A stretch of DNA of 64,000 nt from Streptomyces sp. NBC_01429 (lineage in GTDB: Bacteria > Actinomycetota > Actinomycetes > Streptomycetales > Streptomycetaceae). The position numbers were made by a program, and so were the translations under genes. Positions within the stretch are counted from its first letter, which is position 1, and every line of letters starts with the position of its first letter. The stretch covers positions 124,001-188,000 of the forward strand of contig NZ_CP109599.1 in the NCBI RefSeq assembly GCF_036231945.1, read 5' to 3'. The notes under the pieces are model-generated. The model worked only from the letters and a program-made list of their open reading frames with translations. It made no database searches and was not told where the DNA came from. Positions 1 through 8,673 of this stretch are shown one piece after another.

Positions 1-612
1 GTGGTGTCCAACAACTGCGGTGCGCTGGAGTCGGGGCTCGCGCGCCTGCTGGCGGCCGGCCGCATCGCCCGGGTGACCGGCTCGTACATCGGGGCGAACA
101 AGGAGTTCGCCCGGCAGTATCTGGCCGGTGAGATCGAGGTCGAGATGATCCCGCAGGGCACGCTGGCCGAACGGCTGCGGGCCGGCGGCTGCGGCATCCC
201 CGCCTTCTACACCCCGGCCGGTGTGGGCACCCTGGTCGCCGAGGGCGGGCTGCCCTGGCGTTACGACGGGCGGGGCGGGGTCGCGGTCGCCTCGCCGCCC
301 AAGGAGGTGCGCGAGTTCGACGGGACGCGCTACGTCCTGGAGCGCTCCATCCGTACCGACTTCGCGCTGGTGCGCGCCGCCCGGGGCGACCGGCACGGGA
401 ACCTCGTCTTCAACAAGTCGAGCCGCAACTTCAACCCGCTGGCCGCCATGGCGGGGCGGGTGACGGTGGCCGAGGTGGAGGAGCTGGTGGAACCGGGCGC
501 GATCGATCCGGACGAGGTGCATCTGCCCGGCATCTTCGTGCGGCGCGTCGTCGCGCTCACCCCGGAGCAGGCGGCCGACAAGGGCGTCGAGAACAGGACG
601 GTGACCGGCTGA
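1..612 (+). CDS. pcaI: 3-oxoadipate CoA-transferase subunit A, 5' end missing
   Basis: This is the alpha subunit of succinyl-CoA:3-oxoadipate CoA-transferase, which with the next gene activates beta-ketoadipate before thiolysis in the cytoplasm. The visible 203 residues open inside the conserved region around VSNNCG and carry the family's [19 protein letters not shown] segment and the [13 protein letters not shown] segment. Family members are about 250 residues, so roughly 45 N-terminal residues lie left of the window; the GTG at base 1 is not proposed as the start. The stop overlaps the ATG of the B subunit by one base (TGATG), so the two are translationally coupled. Family assignment is firm. 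The exact substrate, oxoadipate rather than another 3-oxoacid, rests on the pca neighbours. Confidence 0.87.
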   Translation: MVSNNCGALESGLARLLAAGRIARVTGSYIGANKEFARQYLAGEIEVEMIPQGTLAERLRAGGCGIPAFYTPAGVGTLVAEGGLPWRYDGRGGVAVASPPKEVREFDGTRYVLERSIRTDFALVRAARGDRHGNLVFNKSSRNFNPLAAMAGRVTVAEVEELVEPGAIDPDEVHLPGIFVRRVVALTPEQAADKGVENRTVTG

Positions 613-1255
613 TGGCCTGGACCAGGCAGGAGATGGCAGCTCGCGCGGCGCGCGAGCTGCCCGACGGGAGTTACGTCAATCTCGGCATCGGGCTGCCGAC
701 GCTGATACCCAACTTCCTGCCCGAGGGCGTGGAGGTCGTCCTGGAGTCGGAGAACGGCGTCCTCGGGGTGGGCCCCTACCCCCGCGAGGACGAGGTCGAT
801 CCCGATCTGATCAACGCGGGCAAGGAGACCGTCACCGTCCTGCCGGGCGCCTCCTTCTTCGACTCCTCGCTCTCCTTCGGGATGATCCGCGGGGGCCATG
901 TCGATGTGGCGGTGCTGGGCGCGATGCAGGTCTCGGCCCGGGGCGATCTGGCCAACTGGGCGGTGCCCGGCAAGATGATCACGGGGATCGGCGGTGCGAT
1001 GGACCTGGTGCACGGCGCCCGTACGGTGATCGCCGTGATGACCCACACGGCCAGGGACGGCGGTGCGAAGATCCTCCAGGAGTGCACCCTGCCGCTCACC
1101 GGCAGGGCCTGTGTGGACCGGATCGTCACCGACCTCGGCGTCCTCGATGTCACCCCGGACGGTCTGCTGCTGGTGGAGTGCGCGCCGGGGGTGCCCGCGG
1201 CCGAGGTCGCGGGCAGAACCGCGGCGCGCCTACGTATCGCCGAAGGAGTCAACTG

Positions 1256-1256
<1 letters not shown>
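612..1256 (+). CDS. pcaJ: 3-oxoadipate CoA-transferase subunit B
   Basis: This 214-residue beta subunit completes the CoA-transferase that makes 3-oxoadipyl-CoA from 3-oxoadipate and succinyl-CoA. The family signature [13 protein letters not shown] is present; Glu47 in SENG is expected to be the catalytic glutamate that forms the enzyme-CoA thioester. The length is normal for the family. The ATG at 612 overlaps the previous stop, and the gene's own TGA overlaps the ATG of pcaF at 1256, so I, J and F form a tightly coupled block. Nothing in the sequence suggests damage. Confidence 0.9.
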
Positions 1257-2467
<1,211 letters not shown>

Positions 2468-2476
2468 CCCGCCGCA

Positions 2477-2518
2477 CGTAGCCCGCAGCCCGTAGCCCGT
2501 AGCCCGCAGCCCGTAGCC
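2477..2518. repeat. heptamer tandem repeat, six CGYAGCC units
   Basis: Six contiguous seven-base units (CGTAGCC or CGCAGCC) fill 42 bases of the pcaF-pcaH gap. Unit order is T, C, T, T, C, T at the third base. The block is non-coding and starts nine bases after the pcaF stop. Such an array can vary in copy number by slippage; whether it affects expression of the dioxygenase genes cannot be told from the sequence. Confidence 0.9.
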
Positions 2519-2575
2519 GCCAACGGCGCCGCCGCCGCACGTACTCCACGTCCCCCGTACTCATGGAGCCGTCCC

Positions 2576-3346
2576 ATGACCAGCACCCCCGCCCTGCCCG
2601 ACGGGCTCAGCCAGCACGAGATCGACCTCGCGGTCGCGAAAGCGCGGGCCGCTTCGGCCGGCGGGCACCATCCGCCGCGCGACTACCCCCCGTACCGCAG
2701 CACCCGGCTGCGCCATCCCCGGCGGCCCCTGATACCGCTGCGCGACCCCGAGGCGGTGGAGCTGTCGGGGCCCGCGTTCGGCGTCACCGACATCACCGCT
2801 CTCGACCGCGATCTGACCGCCCATCATCCGGGCGAGCCGCTCGGCGAGCGGATCACCGTCACCGGCCGGGTGCTCGACCGCTCCGGGCGGCCGGTGCGCG
2901 GGCAGCTCGTGGAGCTGTGGCAGGCCAACGCCTCCGGGCGGTACGCCCATCAGCTCGACCGGCATCCGGCGCCGCTGGACCCCAACTTCACCGGTTTCGG
3001 GCGGTGTCTGACGGACGACGAGGGCGGCTACGCCTTCACGACCGTCAAACCGGGCGCGTATCCGTGGCGCAACCACGTCAACGCCTGGCGCCCCGCGCAT
3101 CTGCACTTCTCGGTGTTCGGCACGGCGTTCGCGCAGCGTCTCGTGACCCAGATGTACTTCCCCGGCGATCCGGTCATCCCCCACGACCCGGTCCTCCAGT
3201 CGGTGAGCGACGCGGCGGCGCGCGAGCGGCTGATCGCGACGTACGACCACGCCCTGTCCGTGCCCGAACGGTCCCTCGGCTACCACTGGGACATCGTCCT
3301 GGACGGCCCGTCCGCCACCCTCTTCGAGGAAGGCCACGACCTCTGA
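2576..3346 (+). CDS. pcaH: protocatechuate 3,4-dioxygenase beta subunit
   Basis: This is the iron-bearing subunit of the intradiol dioxygenase that opens protocatechuate to 3-carboxy-cis,cis-muconate. At 256 residues it has the family length. The four expected Fe(III) ligands can be placed at Tyr123 (SGRYAHQ), Tyr162 (AYPWRNH), His175 and His177 (RPAHLHFS). The ATG at 2576 is preferred over an in-frame-shifted ATG at 2563 because it gives the usual short N-terminus, with GGAG eight bases upstream. The TGA overlaps the ATG of pcaG at 3346. Confidence 0.93.
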   Translation: MTSTPALPDGLSQHEIDLAVAKARAASAGGHHPPRDYPPYRSTRLRHPRRPLIPLRDPEAVELSGPAFGVTDITALDRDLTAHHPGEPLGERITVTGRVLDRSGRPVRGQLVELWQANASGRYAHQLDRHPAPLDPNFTGFGRCLTDDEGGYAFTTVKPGAYPWRNHVNAWRPAHLHFSVFGTAFAQRLVTQMYFPGDPVIPHDPVLQSVSDAAARERLIATYDHALSVPERSLGYHWDIVLDGPSATLFEEGHDL

Positions 3347-3915
3347 TGTCCCTCGCGCCCACCCCCTCCCAGACCGTCGGCCCGTTCTACGGGTACGCGC
3401 TGCCCTTCCCCGGCGGCGGCGAGGTAGCCCCGGCCGGCCATCCCGACACCATCACCCTGCACGGGTACGTCGTCGACGGCGCGGGCGATCCGGTGCCCGA
3501 CGCGCTGGTGGAGACCTGGCAGCCCGCGCCCGACGGCTCGCGCGCGGGCCGGCCGGGATCGCTGCGGCGCGATCCGGTCGACGGGCGGGTCATCGGCCGC
3601 GACGGGGTCGCCTTCACCGGCTTCGCGCGGGTGCCCACGGACACGGACGGACACTGGGCCGTCCGTACGCTGCCGCCGGGCGGCGTCCCCTACATCGCGG
3701 TCGCGGTCTTCGCGCGGGGGCTGCTGCACCATCTGTACACGCGCGCGTATCTGCCCGCCTGCCTGGCGGGCAGGGGCGACCCCCTGCTCGACTCGCTGGA
3801 GCCGGACCGCCGCGCCACACTGCTCGCCGCCGCCGATCCCGGGGCGCCGGGCACCCACCGTTTCGACATCCGCCTTCAGGGCGAGGGCGAGACGGCCTTC
3901 CTGGAGTTCGGGTGA
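3346..3915 (+). CDS. pcaG: protocatechuate 3,4-dioxygenase alpha subunit
   Basis: This is the non-metal partner subunit of protocatechuate 3,4-dioxygenase, 189 residues. It opens with TPSQTVGPFYGYALPF, the usual start of PcaG, and contains the intradiol fold's GYVVDGAGDPVPDALVETWQ strand region. The iron ligands of the beta subunit are not conserved here, as expected. It overlaps pcaH by one base and pcaB by four (GTGA), which supports one polycistronic unit and balanced synthesis of the two subunits. Confidence 0.92.
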   Translation: MSLAPTPSQTVGPFYGYALPFPGGGEVAPAGHPDTITLHGYVVDGAGDPVPDALVETWQPAPDGSRAGRPGSLRRDPVDGRVIGRDGVAFTGFARVPTDTDGHWAVRTLPPGGVPYIAVAVFARGLLHHLYTRAYLPACLAGRGDPLLDSLEPDRRATLLAAADPGAPGTHRFDIRLQGEGETAFLEFG

Positions 3916-5267
3916 GCGCCGGCCGGCCGGACGATCCGCTCGACGCCGGGCTGCTCGCCCCCGGGCGGGCGGGCACCCGCGCCGAGGCGGCCACCGGTGA
4001 CCGGGCCTTCCTCCAGGCGATGCTGGACGCCGAGGCCGCGCTGACCCGGGCCCAGGCGGGTCTGGGGCTGGCTCCGGCGCGGGCGGCGCGGGACATCACC
4101 GGGGCGGCCGACGCGGACGGGTACGACCTGCGCTCCCTCGCGCTGCGCGGCCGGGAGGGCGGCAATCCCGTGATCCCCCTGGTCGCCGATCTCACCGCGG
4201 CCGTGCCGCCCGAGGCAGCGCCCTACGTCCACCGGGGCGCGACCAGTCAGGACATCCTGGACACGGCGGCCATGCTGGTGGCCGCCCGGACGCTCGACAC
4301 GGTGCTGACGGACCTCGGCCGCGCCGAACGGTCGCTGGCCCGGCTCGCGGCGGCGCACCGGGACACGGTGATGCCGGGGCGCACCCTCACCCAGCACGCG
4401 GTTCCGACGACCTTCGGCCTCAAGGCGGCGGGCTGGCGGAGCCTGGTGCTGGACGCCCGCGACCGGCTGCGTGCGGTACGCGGCTCGCTCCCCGTCCAAC
4501 TGGGCGGCGCGGCGGGCACGTTGGCCGCATTCGAGGCGTACGGCGCGGACGGACCGGCGCTGACCGGGGCCTTCGCGCGGGAACTCGCCCTGGCGGAGCC
4601 GGTGCTGCCCTGGCACACCCTGCGTACCCCGGTCGCCGATCTCGCGGGGGCGCTCGCCTTCACCGCGGGCGCGCTCGGCAAGACGGCGGCCGATGTGCTG
4701 GTCCTCTCCCGTACCGAGATCGCGGAGCTGTCCGAGGGCGCCGGCGGCCCGTCCTCCGCGATGCCGCACAAGGCCAATCCGGTACGGGCCACACTGATCG
4801 CCGCCGCGGCTCGCCGGGCCCCCGCGCAGGCGGCCACGCTCTACGCGTCGATGGCCGCCGAGGACGAACGGCCCGCGGGTGCCTGGCACGCCGAGTGGGA
4901 GCCCCTGCGCGACCTGCTGCGGCTGGTCGGGGGCGCCGCGCACGACGCGGCGGAGCTGGCCGGGGGCCTGCGGGTCCATCCCGAGGCGATGGCCGCGCAT
5001 CTGCGCCTCACTGGCGGTCTGCTGGTCTCCGAGCGGCTGGCCGCCGTGCTCACGCCCCGCCTGGGCCGCGCCCGCGCGAAGGAGCTGCTGACCGAGGCGG
5101 CGCGGCTGGCCCGGGACGGGGGCCGGTCGCTCGGGGAGATCCTCGCGGCCGAGCCCGGCCTCGAAGACCTGGCCGGTGAGGGCCTCGATCCGGACGGGCT
5201 GACCGATCCCACCCGGTACACCGGCAGCGCCGGAGCCCTCACCGACCGCGCGCTGGAGCGATCATGA
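3912..5267 (+). CDS. pcaB: 3-carboxy-cis,cis-muconate cycloisomerase
   Basis: This 451-residue enzyme of the fumarase/argininosuccinate lyase superfamily lactonises 3-carboxymuconate to 4-carboxymuconolactone. The superfamily signature is GGPSSAMPHKANP at residues 278-290, which includes the mobile catalytic-loop serine. An early HRGATSQDILDTA block (from about residue 108) is also characteristic. The GTG start at 3912 overlaps the pcaG stop. The product is the substrate of PcaC, for which no gene is visible in this window. Confidence 0.9.
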   Translation: MSAGRPDDPLDAGLLAPGRAGTRAEAATGDRAFLQAMLDAEAALTRAQAGLGLAPARAARDITGAADADGYDLRSLALRGREGGNPVIPLVADLTAAVPPEAAPYVHRGATSQDILDTAAMLVAARTLDTVLTDLGRAERSLARLAAAHRDTVMPGRTLTQHAVPTTFGLKAAGWRSLVLDARDRLRAVRGSLPVQLGGAAGTLAAFEAYGADGPALTGAFARELALAEPVLPWHTLRTPVADLAGALAFTAGALGKTAADVLVLSRTEIAELSEGAGGPSSAMPHKANPVRATLIAAAARRAPAQAATLYASMAAEDERPAGAWHAEWEPLRDLLRLVGGAAHDAAELAGGLRVHPEAMAAHLRLTGGLLVSERLAAVLTPRLGRARAKELLTEAARLARDGGRSLGEILAAEPGLEDLAGEGLDPDGLTDPTRYTGSAGALTDRALERS

Positions 5268-6118
5268 CCGTACGGAACCCGACGGCCCCCGGGCCTGTCC
5301 CGGCGCTGCCGCACCATCGCGCCGAGGGGCCCGGCTCCGCTCCCCCGCTGCTGCTCGGGCCGTCCCTGGGCACCTCCACCGCCCTGTGGGACGCGGTCGC
5401 GCCCGAACTGGTCCCCGCGCACCGGGTGGTGCGCTGGGACCTGCCCGGCCACGGCGGCTCCGCCGCGGATCTGATCGGTCCCGGCGCGAGCGTCGCCGAT
5501 CTGGCGGACCTCGTGCTGGCGCTGGCCGACTCGCTCTCGCTCGACCGGTTCGCGTACGCCGGGGTGTCGCTCGGCGGGGCGGTGGGGCTGCATCTGGCCG
5601 CCCACTTCCCCGAGCGGGTGACGAGCCTGGCCGTGGTGTGCTCGTCGGCGCACTTCGGCGGGCCGGAGCCCTGGGAGGAGCGGGCCGCGCTGGTACGGCG
5701 CGAGGGCATGGAGGCGATCGCGCGTGCGGCGCCGGCGCGCTGGTTCACGCCCGGCTTCAGCGCGCCGGGGCTGGTCGCGGAGGTACGGGGCGTCGATCCG
5801 GCCGGGTACGCGGCGTGCTGCGACGCGCTGGCCGCGTACGACATCCGGGACCGGCTCGGCACCATCGCCGTGCCCACGCTGGTGCTGGCGGGCCGTGACG
5901 CCCCGGTGACCCCGCCCGCGCACGCCCGGGAGATCGCCGACGCGGTGCCGGGCGCCACGCTCATGGAGCTGGCGCGCGCCTCGCATCTGGCGCCCGCCGA
6001 GCGCCCGGGGGCCGTGACCGGCGCGCTGCGGGCGCACTTCACCGGGGACCCGGGCGGGCCCGGTGCGTCCGGTGGGTCCGGTGCGTCCGGCCGTCAGTCC
6101 GGGGGCGGGCCCACGTAG
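5264..6118 (+). CDS. pcaD: 3-oxoadipate enol-lactonase, no fused decarboxylase domain
   Basis: This alpha/beta-hydrolase of 284 residues hydrolyses 3-oxoadipate enol-lactone to 3-oxoadipate. The nucleophile elbow is GVSLGG (Ser102), followed by the acid-loop LAGRDAPVTPP and the histidine segment ASHLAPAERP. The hydrolase fold ends near residue 260. The rest is a Gly/Ser/Pro-rich tail, part of it encoded by 9-bp DNA repeats. In many streptomycetes the orthologue, PcaL, continues into a carboxymuconolactone decarboxylase (PcaC) domain; nothing of that domain is present here. The last 25 bases overlap the 3' end of convergent pobA. The start ATGA overlaps pcaB. Confidence 0.85.
   Translation: MTVRNPTAPGPVPALPHHRAEGPGSAPPLLLGPSLGTSTALWDAVAPELVPAHRVVRWDLPGHGGSAADLIGPGASVADLADLVLALADSLSLDRFAYAGVSLGGAVGLHLAAHFPERVTSLAVVCSSAHFGGPEPWEERAALVRREGMEAIARAAPARWFTPGFSAPGLVAEVRGVDPAGYAACCDALAAYDIRDRLGTIAVPTLVLAGRDAPVTPPAHAREIADAVPGATLMELARASHLAPAERPGAVTGALRAHFTGDPGGPGASGGSGASGRQSGGGPT
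6060..6086. repeat. three 9-bp direct repeats in the pcaD tail
   Basis: Three adjacent units CCGGTGCGT, CCGGTGGGT and CCGGTGCGT encode part of the Gly/Ser-rich tail of PcaD. They lie just before the overlap with pobA and may mark the former linker to a decarboxylase domain (inference). Confidence 0.8.
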
Positions 6119-7281
6119 TTCTCGGCGAGTTCGGCGCGGGCGGCCCGGGAGGCGGCGATGCGGTCCAGCCGGGAGAGCTGGAGCCGGGCGCCGAAGCCGG
6201 AATCGCCGGGGTCGGTGTGGAGCATGGTGGTCATGGAGTACGAGAAGTGCTGGGCGCGCCAGATCCGGCCGAGGCGGCTGTCCGAGTAGGCGGCCAGCGC
6301 CCGGTCCGTACCGTCCGCGTAGCGCAGGGCGAAGGCCCGGGCCAGCTCGATGACGTCGCCGGCCGCCAGGTTGAGGCCCTTGGCGCCGGTGGGCGGGACG
6401 ATGTGGGCGGCGTCGCCCGCGAGGAAGATGCTCCCGTAGCGCATCGGCTCGGTGACGGAGCCGCGCATCGGCAGGACCGACTTCTGGGTGAGGGGTCCAC
6501 GCCGGAGCGTCCAGTCACCGTCGACGGCGAATCTGGCGTCCAGTTCGTCCCAGATCCGCTCGTCGCTCCAGTCGGCGGGGTCCGTGCCGTTCGCCACCTG
6601 GAGGTAGAGGCGCGAGACGGTGGCGGAGCGCAGGGAGTGCAGCGCGAAGCCGCGCGGTGAGTGCGCGTAGATCAACTCGTCGCAGGAGGGCGGGACATCG
6701 GCCAGCACGCCCAGCCAGGAGTACGGGTAGAGCCGCTCGTAGGTGGTGCGCGCCGACGCGGGGACCGCGGCGCGGACGATGCCGTGGAAGCCGTCGCAGC
6801 CCACCACGTAGTCGCAGGCCAGGGTCTGTTCCCGGCCCTCGTGTCGGTAGGTCACGACGGGACGGCCGGTGTCAGCGCCGGTCACGGCGAGGGCCGGGGC
6901 GGCGAAGGCGAGGGGGACGCCGGAGGCGAGGTTGAGCGCGATCAGGTCCTTGACCACCTCGGTCTGCGCGTACACCCAGACCCGGCGGCCACCGGTCAGG
7001 GAGGGGAAGTCGATCCGCTGCGCGCGGCGGTTCCAGCGCAGCTCGATCCCGTCGTGCGCCAGGCCCTCGCGCTCCAGCCGGTCGGCGGCGCCGCAGCCGC
7101 GCAGGGCGTCCACGGTGGCCTGTTCCAGGATTCCGGCGCGCTGGCGCCGCTCCACGTAGGCCCGCTCCCGGCTCTCCAGGACGACGCAGTCGACGCCCGC
7201 CCGGTGCAGCAGCCGGGCCAGCAGCAGACCGGCCGGGCCGGCCCCGACGACGCCCACGCGGGTGCGGGAGGGAAGCCGCAT
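6094..7281 (-). CDS. pobA: 4-hydroxybenzoate 3-monooxygenase
   Basis: This 395-residue class A flavoprotein hydroxylates 4-hydroxybenzoate to protocatechuate using NAD(P)H and O2, feeding the pca pathway. The FAD-binding GAGPAG is at residues 13-18. The middle CDGFHG motif and the late AGDAAHIVPPTGAKGLNLA motif are intact, and RQRAGILEQATV and PYSWLGVLADVPPS match PobA closely. The ATG at 7281 is preceded by AAGGAG at good spacing. It is convergent with pcaD, overlapping its 3' end by 25 bases, so transcripts of the two genes are antisense there. Two palindromic segments upstream are candidate control sites. No pobR-like regulator is adjacent. Confidence 0.92.
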   Translation of the reverse strand: MRLPSRTRVGVVGAGPAGLLLARLLHRAGVDCVVLESRERAYVERRQRAGILEQATVDALRGCGAADRLEREGLAHDGIELRWNRRAQRIDFPSLTGGRRVWVYAQTEVVKDLIALNLASGVPLAFAAPALAVTGADTGRPVVTYRHEGREQTLACDYVVGCDGFHGIVRAAVPASARTTYERLYPYSWLGVLADVPPSCDELIYAHSPRGFALHSLRSATVSRLYLQVANGTDPADWSDERIWDELDARFAVDGDWTLRRGPLTQKSVLPMRGSVTEPMRYGSIFLAGDAAHIVPPTGAKGLNLAAGDVIELARAFALRYADGTDRALAAYSDSRLGRIWRAQHFSYSMTTMLHTDPGDSGFGARLQLSRLDRIAASRAARAELAENYVGPPPD

Positions 7282-7331
7282 GCGGACACTCCTTGTTCCG
7301 GTCCGGGAAGAACACGTCCGTTCCGCAGTGT

Positions 7332-7345
7332 GCGCCCGTGGGCGC
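7332..7345. promoter_or_regulatory. palindrome upstream of pobA
   Basis: GCGCCC-GT-GGGCGC forms a perfect 14-bp palindrome 51 bases upstream of the pobA start. A shorter imperfect dyad (GAAC...GTTC) lies closer to the gene. The position suits an operator for pobA, but GC-rich palindromes are common here, so this is only a candidate. Confidence 0.25.
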
Positions 7346-7362
7346 CCGGTGAAACATGGTGC

Positions 7363-7406
7363 GCCCCGGCCGGGCTCCGTACGGCGGTACGGAGCCCGGC
7401 CGGGGC
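7363..7406 (-). terminator. 20-bp perfect stem-loop after the epimerase gene
   Basis: Arms 7363-7382 and 7387-7406 pair perfectly over 20 bp around the loop GGCG. The hairpin begins six bases beyond the epimerase stop on the minus strand. There is no U-tract, as is usual for streptomycete terminators. It also insulates pobA from readthrough. Confidence 0.85.
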
Positions 7407-7411
7407 GGCGC

Positions 7412-8593
7412 TCAGGCGGTGAAGGTGTGTTCGGTGGTGGACCGGTAGGTCGCGCCGGGGCGCAGCACCGTCGAGGGGAACGACGGCTGGTTCGGGGAGT
7501 CCGGGAAGTGCTGGGTCTCCAGGCACATGCCGTCGCCCTGCCGGTAGATCCGGCCGGAGGTGCCGATCAGGGTGCCGACGACGAAGTTGCCGGAGTAGAA
7601 CTGCACTCCGGGCTCGGTGGTGGCGAGCCGCAGGGTACGGCCCGAGCCGGGGTCGCGGAGGGTGGCGGCGGGCCGGGCCGAGGCGGTGACTCCCTTGTCG
7701 AGGACCCAGTTGTGGTCGAAGCCCTGGCCGCGCAGCAGTTGGGGATGGCCGGTGCGGATGTCGCGGCCCACCGCCTTGCCGCCCCGGAAGTCGAAGGGGG
7801 TTCCGGCGACCTTCGCCAGTTCGCCGGTGGGGATCAGGGTGGTGTCGACGGGGGTGTAGCGGGAGGCGTCGAGGGTCAGTTCATGACCGTACACATCGCC
7901 GCTTCCCTCGCCCGCGAGGTTGAAGTAGGTGTGGTTGGTGAGGTTGACGACGGTGGGCCGGTCGGTGGTGGCCGCGTAGTCGATGCGCCAGGTGCCGCGC
8001 GGGGTCAGGGTGTAGGTCACCTTCACCCGCAGGGTGCCGGGGTAGCCCATCTCGCCGTCCGGGCTGACCCGGGACAGCACGAGGCCGACGCCGGTGGCGG
8101 CGCTGAACGGCTCGACGTCCCAGACTCGGGTGTCGAAGCCCTTCGTGCCGCCGTGCAGGCTGTTCGGCCCGTCGTTGAGCGGGAGTTGGTAGGTGCGGCC
8201 GTCGAGGGTGAAGCGGCCGCCGGCGATGCGGTTGCCGTACCGGCCGATGAGCGCGCCGAAGAAGGTGGTCGCCGTCAGATAATCGTCGAGGTTGTCGAAG
8301 CCCAGGGAGACGTTGGCGTACCGGCCGCGCCGGTCGGGGATCTCCAGGGACTGGACGATGCCGCCGTAGCTGAGGACGCGCAGCCGGGTGCCGCCGTTCT
8401 CCAGTGTCCAGCGGTGGACCTTGGTGCCGTCCGGGAGCCTGCCGAACAGCTCGCGCGTCGGGCTCGCGCCCGCGCGGCCGGACGCGGAGGCGCTCGCGGT
8501 TCCCGCCATGGCGGCGCTCAGTCCGACGGCCGCCGCGCCCGCCAGCACGGTGCGTCTGGTGGTGGGGCCCGTCAGCGGTGATTCAGTGTTCAT
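7412..8593 (-). CDS. secreted aldose 1-epimerase (GalM family)
   Basis: This mutarotase-family protein of 393 residues interconverts alpha and beta anomers of free sugars. It has a twin-arginine signal (TTRRTVLAG near residues 12-20, then an Ala-rich stretch ending ASASASG), so it should act outside the cell, unlike cytoplasmic GalM. Family motifs include NRIAGGRFTLDGRTYQLP, the catalytic-His segment NLTNHTYFNLAG and the catalytic-Glu segment TEPGVQFYSGN. The ATG at 8593 has AGGAG upstream. It follows the arabinofuranosidase gene on the same strand, with a hairpin in the 80-base gap. Extracellular epimerisation of sugars released by that enzyme is a reasonable inference. Confidence 0.85.
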   Translation of the reverse strand: MNTESPLTGPTTRRTVLAGAAAVGLSAAMAGTASASASGRAGASPTRELFGRLPDGTKVHRWTLENGGTRLRVLSYGGIVQSLEIPDRRGRYANVSLGFDNLDDYLTATTFFGALIGRYGNRIAGGRFTLDGRTYQLPLNDGPNSLHGGTKGFDTRVWDVEPFSAATGVGLVLSRVSPDGEMGYPGTLRVKVTYTLTPRGTWRIDYAATTDRPTVVNLTNHTYFNLAGEGSGDVYGHELTLDASRYTPVDTTLIPTGELAKVAGTPFDFRGGKAVGRDIRTGHPQLLRGQGFDHNWVLDKGVTASARPAATLRDPGSGRTLRLATTEPGVQFYSGNFVVGTLIGTSGRIYRQGDGMCLETQHFPDSPNQPSFPSTVLRPGATYRSTTEHTFTA

Positions 8594-8615
8594 ACGTGCG
8601 GCTCCTGCCGTTGGG

Positions 8616-8644
8616 GAAGCCGGACCATTCGGTGATCCGGCTTC
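8616..8644 (-). terminator. 9-bp stem hairpin between GH51 and epimerase genes
   Basis: Arms GAAGCCGGA (8616-8624) and TCCGGCTTC (8636-8644) pair perfectly around an 11-base loop. It lies after the GH51 stop and shortly before the epimerase start on the minus strand. It could terminate the upstream gene, partly attenuate the downstream one, or stabilise a processed end. Confidence 0.5.
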
Positions 8645-8673
8645 GGGGTGCGGGTATATGACGATGCGTCAGC

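Noticed and set aside
2477..2518. CRISPR array
   Set aside because: Units are seven bases long and contiguous, with no spacers and no cas genes.
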